A stretch of DNA of 5,231 nucleotides, from positions 1 through 5,231 of the forward strand of contig SYBY01000305.1 of the NCBI GenBank assembly GCA_005788585.1, in the 5' to 3' direction. Positions 1-5,135 of this stretch are shown here, in pieces. The DNA comes from Actinomycetota bacterium (GTDB lineage Bacteria > Actinomycetota > Thermoleophilia > Solirubrobacterales > Solirubrobacteraceae). A program made the position numbers and the translations under genes. Numbering within the stretch: the first letter of the stretch is position 1; each line of letters opens with the position of its first letter. Below the pieces are notes generated by a model that was given only the letters and a program-made list of their open reading frames with translations, was not told the DNA's origin and searched no databases.

Positions 1-151
1 CGCCCTCGGCCACCCGTTCGGCCAGACCGGCGTCCGCATCCTGACGACGCTGCTCAACGACCTCGAGACGACGGACGGCACGTTCGGCCTCGAGACGATG
101 TGCGTCGCGCAGGGCCAGGGCGAGGCGATGATCATCGAGCGCCTGAAGTAG
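1..151 (+). CDS. Acetyl-CoA acyltransferase (thiolase), C-terminal end, 5' truncated
   Basis: Reading from base 2, the last 49 codons of a thiolase are present, ending in TAG at 149-151. The tail shows the two C-terminal thiolase signatures. [13 protein letters not shown] is the GHPxGxTG block carrying the active-site histidine. [16 protein letters not shown] is the CxxGxG-type block carrying the second catalytic cysteine, with AQ where many members have GG. Thiolases cleave 3-ketoacyl-CoA with CoA in beta-oxidation, or run the reverse condensation of acyl-CoAs, in the cytoplasm. The wording [15 protein letters not shown] and LETMCV is typical of the FadA/acetyl-CoA acetyltransferase branch in Actinobacteria. 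The N-terminal catalytic cysteine and the rest of the gene lie outside the window, so substrate range cannot be judged. A hairpin follows at 168-204. Confidence 0.93.
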   Translation, partial: ALGHPFGQTGVRILTTLLNDLETTDGTFGLETMCVAQGQGEAMIIERLK

Positions 152-167
152 CAGCGTTCTCCGCGCT

Positions 168-204
168 CGGCGTGTGGGTGGGGCAGCGCCCTCACCCCAC
201 GCCG
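168..204. terminator. GC-rich hairpin between convergent genes, probable bidirectional terminator
   Basis: The 65-bp gap between the convergent thiolase (+) and the kinase-like gene (-) contains a hairpin. The outer stem pairs 168-174 with 198-204 (7 bp). After a bulged T at 175, 176-179 pairs with 194-197. After a small internal loop, 181-184 pairs with 188-191 around the 3-nt loop AGC. All pairs are Watson-Crick, so it can fold in either transcript. No T-tract follows on either strand, as is common for terminators in high-GC Actinobacteria. Position and pairing support termination; there is no functional proof. Confidence 0.6.
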
Positions 205-216
205 CGAACGACCGCG

Positions 217-861
217 CTAGTCGTCGGCGGGCGGCGGCCGGAACACGATCTTCTTCGTGTCCGACAGTGACGCGCCGCCGAGCCGCAGCGCCGTCTGGAT
301 GCCCTCGCTGCCGACCTCGCCGTCCTCGACGGCCTTGCGCAGGTCGTTGAGGACGAGCCGGTCCTCGTCCGAGACCGCGTCACGCGGCGCCTCGAGCAGG
401 ATCAGGTGGCGCGGGCGGCGCAGCGCCGCGGCGGCACGCAGCAGCGGCTCGCGCTCCTCGGCGCCGACCGTATCCAGGACGACGCACGTCGAGTCGCCGG
501 ACTGCAGGCGCTTGGTGATCGCCGCGTCCAGCAGCTGGGCGGCGCGCTCCTCGATCTCGTCGTCGGCGACCTTGCCCGCGAGCAGACGGCGCACCTTCGC
601 CATCGACAGCATCGCGTTCTTCTCCTCGAGCACCCGGTTGGCGAACTGCTCGGCCTGCTCGGGCGCGCCGCTGACGATCAGCAGCAGGCTGCCCGGCGTG
701 TAACGCAACCGGAAGGCCGGCGAGAGGAGGCGCGTGCGGACCGAGATGTCGCGGGGCTTGGGCGGCGCGTCGGCGCCGTCACGGCGCGGACGATCGGAGG
801 ACCAGCCTCCCCGCTCGTCGTCGGAGATCTTGACGCTGCGCGTCTCGGGAGGCGTGGACAT
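217..861 (-). CDS. Degenerate P-loop kinase-like protein (polynucleotide kinase/AAA_33-like, Walker A lost)
   Basis: This encodes a 214-residue soluble protein with an ATG start (861-859) and TAG stop. Residues 1-50 are charged, proline-rich and probably disordered. From residue 57 the order of elements matches small kinases of the bacterial Pnkp/AAA_33 type. There is a hydrophobic strand SLLLIVSGAP (58-67), where GxxGxGKS/T should follow but GAPEQAEQ is found with no lysine or Ser/Thr. Next comes LSMAKVRRLLAG (85-96), which resembles the (V/I)SSDxxRxxLxG segment with the Asp replaced. A helix ends in KRLQSGD (117-123), then CVVLDT (126-131) sits where family members have VVDAT. A lid-like segment DRLVLNDLRKAVEDGEV (167-183) and a final FRPP follow. 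This pattern suggests a retained fold without ATP-dependent phosphoryl transfer. The remote homology is inferred by eye. No membrane segment or signal peptide is seen. The gene is divergent from xre-benE, and its true function is unknown. Confidence 0.72.
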   Translation of the reverse strand: MSTPPETRSVKISDDERGGWSSDRPRRDGADAPPKPRDISVRTRLLSPAFRLRYTPGSLLLIVSGAPEQAEQFANRVLEEKNAMLSMAKVRRLLAGKVADDEIEERAAQLLDAAITKRLQSGDSTCVVLDTVGAEEREPLLRAAAALRRPRHLILLEAPRDAVSDEDRLVLNDLRKAVEDGEVGSEGIQTALRLGGASLSDTKKIVFRPPPADD

Positions 862-874
862 GCCCCTGAGTCTA
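861..874 (-). promoter_or_regulatory. Putative leaderless promoter -10 element for the kinase-like gene
   Basis: On the minus strand TAGACT (874-869) is followed by exactly seven bases, CAGGGGC, and then the ATG at 861-859. TAnnnT placed 7 nt before a start codon is the actinobacterial leaderless arrangement, in which transcription begins at or within a base or two of the ATG. The AGGGG within the spacer is too close to the ATG to act as a normal Shine-Dalgarno sequence. No convincing -35 hexamer is visible. Confidence 0.45.
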
Positions 875-882
875 CGCCGTTC

Positions 883-897
883 ACTAGAGTTTCCAGT
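883..897. promoter_or_regulatory. Putative operator dyad and -10 overlap upstream of the XRE/cupin-benE operon
   Basis: The 15-bp sequence ACTAGAGTTTCCAGT is an imperfect dyad. Arms ACT-GA and TC-AGT match (5 of 7 arm positions) around a GTT centre. It lies 8 bp before the regulator's ATG and in a locally AT-richer stretch of an otherwise GC-rich region. TAGAGT (885-890) inside it fits a TAnnnT -10 element for the + operon, which would give a very short leader. XRE-cupin regulators often bind their own divergent or upstream spacer, so autoregulation is a reasonable inference. The 44-bp spacer means binding here could also affect the minus-strand gene. Confidence 0.35.
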
Positions 898-905
898 CGT
901 CCACT

Positions 906-1466
906 ATGCGTGACGATCTCGACGACCTCGCCCGGCGCATCGGCCGCGCCGTCCATGCCCACCGTGCCGCCCGCGGGGAGTCCCTGGGCGAGGTCAGCCG
1001 TGCAAGCGGGCTGTCGAAGACGATCCTCGCGCGGATCGAGCGGGGTGAGGGCAACCCGTCGATGGAGACGCTCTGGAAGCTGTCGCAGGCCCTCGGCGTC
1101 GGCCTCGGCGCCCTCGTCGCGCCGGAGACCGCGCCCCGCGTCGAGGTCCTGCGCGCCGGCGAGGGCACGCCCGTCGCCGCCGACTCCGGCCTGGACGGCC
1201 TGCTCCTGTACGCCGACACCCGCGCGCGACGCACCGAGCTCTTCACCTGGGAGCTGCCCGCGCGGACCGAGCAGCGCTCGCCCGGCCACCTGCTCGGCAC
1301 CGAGGAGCTGCTGCTCTGCACGGCCGGTGCCATCACCGTGGGACCCGCGGACGAGACCGTCGAGCTGCGCGCCGGGGACCTCGCGCGTTTCGCCGCCGAC
1401 GTCGAGCACGTCTACGCCACCGGCGCCCGCGCGGCGCGCACCCTGAACCTCATGCTCTACGGATGA
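906..1466 (+). CDS. XRE-family transcriptional regulator with cupin sensor domain
   Basis: A 186-residue one-component regulator. Residues 8-71 form an HTH_3/XRE domain: SLGEVSRASGLSKTILARIERGEGNPSMETLWKLSQAL contains the helix-turn-helix (about 26-45) with the typical SxxxLxxIERGxxNPS signature. Residues about 105-183 form a cupin_2-like barrel, with GHLLGTEELLLCTAGAITVG and GDLARFAADVEHVYA as its two motifs. His128, Glu133 and His168 occupy usual metal/ligand-side positions, though metal binding is not certain. Such proteins bind DNA through the N-terminus and a small molecule through the barrel. The stop overlaps the next gene's start (ATGA at 1463-1466), which couples it to a BenE transporter. 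This pairing is common, and it suggests the regulator controls the transporter in response to its substrate. No clear Shine-Dalgarno sequence precedes the ATG at 906. The chosen start keeps the full HTH. Confidence 0.93.
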   Translation: MRDDLDDLARRIGRAVHAHRAARGESLGEVSRASGLSKTILARIERGEGNPSMETLWKLSQALGVGLGALVAPETAPRVEVLRAGEGTPVAADSGLDGLLLYADTRARRTELFTWELPARTEQRSPGHLLGTEELLLCTAGAITVGPADETVELRAGDLARFAADVEHVYATGARAARTLNLMLYG

Positions 1467-2656
1467 GCGCGCGCGGCGGCATCGCCCAGCCCGTCACCGC
1501 CGGGGTGGTGCAGGTCGTCGTGGGGTTCGCGAGCACGTTCGCGCTCGTGCTCACCGGCCTGCGCGCCGTCGGGGCGACGGAGGCGGAGGCCGCCTCGGGC
1601 CTCCTGGTCATCTGCCTCACGATGGCCGCGGTCGTCGCATTCCTCTCGCTGCGCACCCGTATGCCCGTCGCGATCGCCTGGTCGACGCCCGGCGCCGCGC
1701 TGCTGCTCAGCACCGGCGCGCCGGACGGGGGGTATGCCGCCGCGATCGGGGCGTTCGTGGTCTGCGGCGTGCTCATCGTGATCACCGGCACCTCGCACGC
1801 GCTCGCGCGCGCGATCGCGGCGATCCCCGGGCCGATCGCGAGCGCGATGCTCGCGGGCGTCCTGCTCCCCATCTGCCTCTCACCCGCGCAGGCGCTGGTC
1901 GAGCTGCCCGGGCAGGCGGCGCCGATCATCGGCGCCTGGCTCCTGCTGTTCGTCGTCGCGCGGCGCTGGGCGGTGCCGGCGGCGATCGCCGTCACGGCGC
2001 TCGTCATCGGCGTGACGGAGACGTTCGACGTCACCGGCAGCGACCTCGTCCCGGCCGCGACCTGGACGACGCCCGCCTTCACCCCGGGCGCCATCATCGG
2101 CCTGGCCGTTCCGCTCTTCCTCGTCACGATGGCGTCGCAGAACATCACGGGAATGACGGTGCTGGCGAGCTTCGGCTTCCGCCCGCCGCTCCGGCCGATC
2201 CTCGTGACCACGGGTGGTGCCACCGCCCTCACCGCGCCGTTCGGGGTCTTCGCCATCAACCTGGCCGCGATCAGCGCCGCGCTCATGGCCGGTCCCGAAG
2301 GCGGACCGGACCCGTCACGACGCTGGATCGGCGGGCTCAGCGCCGCCGCGGCCTACGTCGCCGTGGGACTGTCGGCGGGAGCTGCCGCGGTGCTGCTCGC
2401 GGCCGCGCCACCGCTGCTGATCGAAGCCGTCGCCGGGCTGGCGCTGCTCGGCGCCCTGGCCGCCGCGCTCAGCAGCGCGATGAGCGACGGCGAGCACCGC
2501 GAGGCGGCCGTCGTGACGCTCGTCGTCAGCGCGTCGGCGATCACCGCGGTCGGGATCAGCGCGCCGTTCTGGGGCCTGGTCGCCGGGCTCGTGGTGCTCG
2601 GCGCGCAGCGCCTGCAGCGCCGTCGCGCAGGTGTGACTTCTGCCACGAAGGGGTAG
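1463..2656 (+). CDS. benE: BenE-family transporter (benzoate/H+ symporter-like)
   Basis: A 397-residue polytopic inner-membrane protein, close to the usual BenE length. Hydrophobic segments run along nearly the whole chain, probably about 12 to 14. Family signatures are clear. They are AWSTPGAALL (72-81); ASQNITGMTVL (224-234), the ASQN motif; PFGVFAINLAAISAAL (259-274) followed by the GPEGGPDPSRRW loop; and SAPFWGLVAGL (366-376) near the C-terminus. BenE proteins belong to the APC-type fold related to NCS2 carriers. The characterised members import benzoate by proton symport. The substrate here is not established, because no benzoate catabolic gene is present in the window. The ATG overlaps the regulator's stop codon, so translation is likely coupled. 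The C-terminal tail is basic (QRLQRRR), consistent with a cytoplasmic end. The aminopeptidase gene follows after 30 bp with no terminator visible. Confidence 0.93.
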   Translation: MSARGGIAQPVTAGVVQVVVGFASTFALVLTGLRAVGATEAEAASGLLVICLTMAAVVAFLSLRTRMPVAIAWSTPGAALLLSTGAPDGGYAAAIGAFVVCGVLIVITGTSHALARAIAAIPGPIASAMLAGVLLPICLSPAQALVELPGQAAPIIGAWLLLFVVARRWAVPAAIAVTALVIGVTETFDVTGSDLVPAATWTTPAFTPGAIIGLAVPLFLVTMASQNITGMTVLASFGFRPPLRPILVTTGGATALTAPFGVFAINLAAISAALMAGPEGGPDPSRRWIGGLSAAAAYVAVGLSAGAAAVLLAAAPPLLIEAVAGLALLGALAAALSSAMSDGEHREAAVVTLVVSASAITAVGISAPFWGLVAGLVVLGAQRLQRRRAGVTSATKG

Positions 2657-2673
2657 GCGCCGCAGGTCAACCG

Positions 2674-2681
2674 AAGGGAGG
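2674..2681 (+). promoter_or_regulatory. Strong Shine-Dalgarno sequence fixing the GTG start of the M28 peptidase
   Basis: AAGGGAGG lies 5 nt before GTG 2687-2689. It is the best ribosome binding site on the plus strand of the window. It supports the GTG start, which in turn places a compact signal peptide at the N-terminus. Confidence 0.75.
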
Positions 2682-2686
2682 CCCTC

Positions 2687-4210
2687 GTGGCCAAGACTCC
2701 TCGCGCACGCCTCGCCGTGTGCGCCCTCACCGCCGGTCTGAGCCTGGCGCTCGCCGCCCCGGCGATCGCCGCATCACCAGGCGGCGCGCCCGACCGGCTC
2801 ACCCGTGCCGTCACGCTCCCCGGCATCACCGAGCACCTCCAGGCGCTCCAGGCGATCGCGACCGCGAACGACGGGACCCGCGCGTCCGGCACGCCCGGGT
2901 ACGCCGCCTCCGCCGACTACGTCGCGGAGAAGCTCGAGGCCGCCGGTCTCCGCGTGACCCGGCAGTCCTTCGACTTTCCGTTCTACCGGGAGACCGGCCC
3001 GTCCGCGTTCGAGCGCACAGCGCCAACCCCCACCACCTACGCGCTCGACACGGAGTACCTCGTCATGGAGTACTCCGGGTCCGGCGAGGCCGCCGGCGAC
3101 GTCGTCGGCGTCGACCTGTCGCTCGCAGACCCGTCGACCGCGACCTCCGGCTGCGAGCCAAGCGACTTCGACGGCTTCCCGGCGGGCGCGATCGCGCTGC
3201 TCCAGCGCGGCACCTGCCCGTTCGGCGACAAGGCCGCGCATGCCGAAGCGGCGGGCGCATCGGGCGCGATCATCATGAACCAGGGCGACGGCGGTGCTGA
3301 CCGCACCGACCTCTTCGGCGGCACTCTCGGCGCACCGGTCGGCATCCCGGTGGTGTCCGTGAGCTTCGCACTCGGCGGCGAGCTCGCGCAGGACGGCACC
3401 GCGGCCCGCATCTCGACGCAGACCGAGTCGCAGATCCGCTCGACGGAGAACGTCATCGGCGACCTCGCCCCGCGCAACGCGCGCAAGGCCGGGAAGACCG
3501 TCGTCGTCGGCGCGCACCTGGACTCCGTCATCGACGGGCCGGGCATCAACGACAACGGCACCGGCACGTCGGCGATCCTCGAGATCGCCGAGCAGCTCGC
3601 CCGCGGCCAGAAGCCGGTCAACCCCGTGCGCTTCGCGTTCTGGGGGGCCGAGGAGGCCGGGCTGCTGGGCTCGACGCACTACGTCGGGTCCCTCAGCGAA
3701 GCGGAGCTCGGGCAGATCGGCCTGAACCTCAACTTCGACATGCTCGGGTCGCCCAACTGGGCGCGGCTCGTGTACGACGGTGACGGCTCGGACACCGGCA
3801 CGGCGGGTCCGTCGTTCTCCGACGAGATCGAGCAGACGTTCCTGACGTACTTCGCCGGCCGGGGGCTGGCGACGCAGCCGACCGCGTTCGACGGCCGGTC
3901 GGACTATGGGCCGTTCATCGACGTCGGGATTCCCGCGGGCGGGCTGTTCAGCGGGGCCGAGGCCATCAAGACCGCGGAGCAGGTCGACCTGTTCGGCGGC
4001 GTGCTGGGCGAGGCGCTGGACCGCTGCTACCACCTGGCATGCGACACGCTCTCGAACATCGGGGAGACAGGGCTCGACCAGCTCTCCGACGGCGCCGCGT
4101 ACGCGACCGCCGTCTACGCGTTCGAGCGGTCGTCGCCCGGGAAGGCCACGGGCAAGACCAAGGCGCAGAGGGACCGCGCGGAGTTCCGCGGACCGCAGCG
4201 CCGTCGCTGA
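2687..4210 (+). CDS. Secreted M28 zinc aminopeptidase with PA domain
   Basis: A 507-residue exported metallopeptidase with a GTG start. Residues 1-29 form a Sec signal peptide: basic KTPRAR, a hydrophobic core, then APAIAA before the mature start near Ser30. Residues about 125-245 are a protease-associated (PA) domain, seen in ALLQRGTCPFGDKAAHAEAAGASGAIIMN (170-198) and IPVVSVS. The catalytic M28 domain surrounds it. The zinc ligands are His277 (GAHLDS), bridging Asp289 (GINDNGTG), Glu323 (WGAEEAG, with Glu322 as general base), Asp351 (NFDMLG) and His449 (CYHLACDT). Tyr448 matches the transition-state tyrosine of Streptomyces griseus aminopeptidase, and Cys447/Cys452 match its disulfide. All catalytic residues are present. 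The family releases N-terminal, often large hydrophobic, residues from extracellular peptides. The layout resembles PA-containing aminopeptidases of about 500 aa. The C-terminus is a basic tail (about 484-507). Distance to benE allows co-transcription. Confidence 0.95.
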   Translation: MAKTPRARLAVCALTAGLSLALAAPAIAASPGGAPDRLTRAVTLPGITEHLQALQAIATANDGTRASGTPGYAASADYVAEKLEAAGLRVTRQSFDFPFYRETGPSAFERTAPTPTTYALDTEYLVMEYSGSGEAAGDVVGVDLSLADPSTATSGCEPSDFDGFPAGAIALLQRGTCPFGDKAAHAEAAGASGAIIMNQGDGGADRTDLFGGTLGAPVGIPVVSVSFALGGELAQDGTAARISTQTESQIRSTENVIGDLAPRNARKAGKTVVVGAHLDSVIDGPGINDNGTGTSAILEIAEQLARGQKPVNPVRFAFWGAEEAGLLGSTHYVGSLSEAELGQIGLNLNFDMLGSPNWARLVYDGDGSDTGTAGPSFSDEIEQTFLTYFAGRGLATQPTAFDGRSDYGPFIDVGIPAGGLFSGAEAIKTAEQVDLFGGVLGEALDRCYHLACDTLSNIGETGLDQLSDGAAYATAVYAFERSSPGKATGKTKAQRDRAEFRGPQRRR

Positions 4211-4217
4211 GACGCCG

Positions 4218-4257
4218 CGGCCGGCCGGTGGACGTCTACGCGTCCGCCGGCTGGCCG
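4218..4257 (+). terminator. Long stem-loop across the 3' junction of the convergent peptidase genes
   Basis: Bases 4218-4234 can pair with 4241-4257 around the six-base loop TCTACG. This gives a 17-bp stem of 15 Watson-Crick pairs and two G-U wobbles (4223-4252 and 4229-4246) in the plus-strand RNA. The same two positions become mismatches (C-A and A-C) in the minus-strand RNA, so the fold is best as the end of the M28 transcript. The 3' arm overlaps the last codons of the minus-strand M23 gene, whose stop is at 4236-4238. No U-tract follows. It is a probable terminator for the plus-strand unit and a weaker one for the minus strand. Confidence 0.6.
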
Positions 4258-5108
4258 GCCCACGCCTTGAGCTGCGGCAGCGGGTCGATCGGCTTGCCGC
4301 CGAGGTACCAGCCCGGCGCGGTCCACATCTCGAAGTGCAGGTGACACGCGCTGGACCGGCCGGTCGACCCGACCTTGCCGAGTTCCTCGCCCGCGCGGAC
4401 CGCCTCGCCCTTCTTCCAGGTCGTCGGCTCCTGGAGATGCATGTAGGCCTGGCTGGAGCCGTCGTCGGCCTGGACGACGACGTAGTTGCCCGCGCGGCTC
4501 TGGTAGGCCACGTGCTGGATCTCCCCCGACAGCGCGCTGACGACGGGCAGGCCGCACTTGGCGAGGACGTCCTGGCCCTGATGGCCGCGGCCCCCGCCGA
4601 ACGTGTTCGTGTGCGTACCGAAGTCGTACTTGCCGACCACGGGGAAGACACCCGCCGCTCCGTCGACCGATGAGGCCGGGGTCACACGACGGCCCGGGAG
4701 CACCTGGAGCCGGGGGCCCGGATCGGACCGGTCGCCCGCCGACGTGATGACCCGGACGGGGCCGGTCTTCGCTCCGCGCGGCACCCGGACGAGGACGCGG
4801 CGAGGAGACGCGGTGGTCGGACGGGCCCGGCGGTCGTCCTTCGCGCCCTTCCCGCCGAGGAAGACCACCGTGCGGGTCCCGCGCAGGTTCTCACCCGAAA
4901 GCCTGAGCACCTCGCCGCGCGGGCACTGCGCGGCGCCGTCGCCCGCCGGGCAGCGCAGCTCGGAGACGGCAGGCTCGCCCATGGCGGTGGCGCCCCCCAC
5001 CGCAGCGTGGGCCGAGGGACCTGCGGCGATCAGGGCAAGCGGAGCCAGCGCGAGCGCGCGGCGTGAAATGCGGGCCACGGTGACGTGGCAGGCACGGGTC
5101 AGCAACAA
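4236..5108 (-). CDS. Secreted M23 (LytM-type) peptidoglycan endopeptidase with IPT/TIG-like domain
   Basis: With the preferred TTG start (5108-5106) the protein has 290 residues. Residues 1-35 are an export signal: a long n-region, SRRALAL (15-21, twin-arginine-like), a hydrophobic stretch and SAHA before the cleavage site. Residues about 45-137 look like one IPT/TIG beta-sandwich (LRLSGENL, VLVRVPRGAKTGPVRVITSAG), probably for binding or spacing. Residues about 160-272 are a peptidase M23 domain with the complete zinc site: His176 and Asp180 (GHQGQD), His224 (AYMHL), His256 and His258 (CHLHFE). Cys185 and Cys255 may form a disulfide. M23 enzymes cut peptide cross-links in peptidoglycan, outside the membrane. 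The start is chosen because GAGGTG (5120-5115) is correctly spaced before TTG. A GTG at 5117 is open and would add three residues, but it lies inside that ribosome binding site. GTG at 5078 also keeps the signal peptide but has no such site. A c-di-AMP riboswitch precedes the gene. Confidence 0.93.
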   Translation of the reverse strand: MLLTRACHVTVARISRRALALAPLALIAAGPSAHAAVGGATAMGEPAVSELRCPAGDGAAQCPRGEVLRLSGENLRGTRTVVFLGGKGAKDDRRARPTTASPRRVLVRVPRGAKTGPVRVITSAGDRSDPGPRLQVLPGRRVTPASSVDGAAGVFPVVGKYDFGTHTNTFGGGRGHQGQDVLAKCGLPVVSALSGEIQHVAYQSRAGNYVVVQADDGSSQAYMHLQEPTTWKKGEAVRAGEELGKVGSTGRSSACHLHFEMWTAPGWYLGGKPIDPLPQLKAWAGQPADA

Positions 5109-5114
5109 GTTCGA

Positions 5115-5120
5115 CACCTC
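5115..5120 (-). promoter_or_regulatory. Shine-Dalgarno sequence of the M23 gene, deciding a TTG start
   Basis: On the minus strand GAGGTG (5120-5115) matches the AAGGAGGTG complement of the 16S rRNA tail and is followed by six bases (TCGAAC), then TTG at 5108-5106. The GTG at 5117-5115, which would be the longest reading, forms part of the site itself. GGTG of the site can pair with CACC at 5136-5133, at the 3' edge of the riboswitch. Confidence 0.6.
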
Positions 5121-5135
5121 TTCAGCGACGGTGGT

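Noticed and set aside
406..1446. Long plus-strand open frame of 346 codons across the kinase-like gene and the regulator
   Set aside because: It is antisense to one gene and out of frame with the other. The translation is Arg/Ala/Ser-rich with no domain, as expected from GC-rich shadows.
1450..2286. Minus-strand open frame of 278 codons opposite benE
   Set aside because: It is the antisense of a transporter with clear family motifs. The Ala/Thr/Pro-rich product is a shadow.
2657..2686. Possible terminator or promoter between benE and the M28 gene
   Set aside because: The 30-bp gap shows no stem-loop and no TAnnnT element, only the Shine-Dalgarno sequence.
2774..4651. Very long minus-strand open frame of 625 codons
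   Set aside because: It runs antisense through the M28 peptidase, whose catalytic residues are all intact, and across the M23 end. Its product is low-complexity with no recognisable motif.
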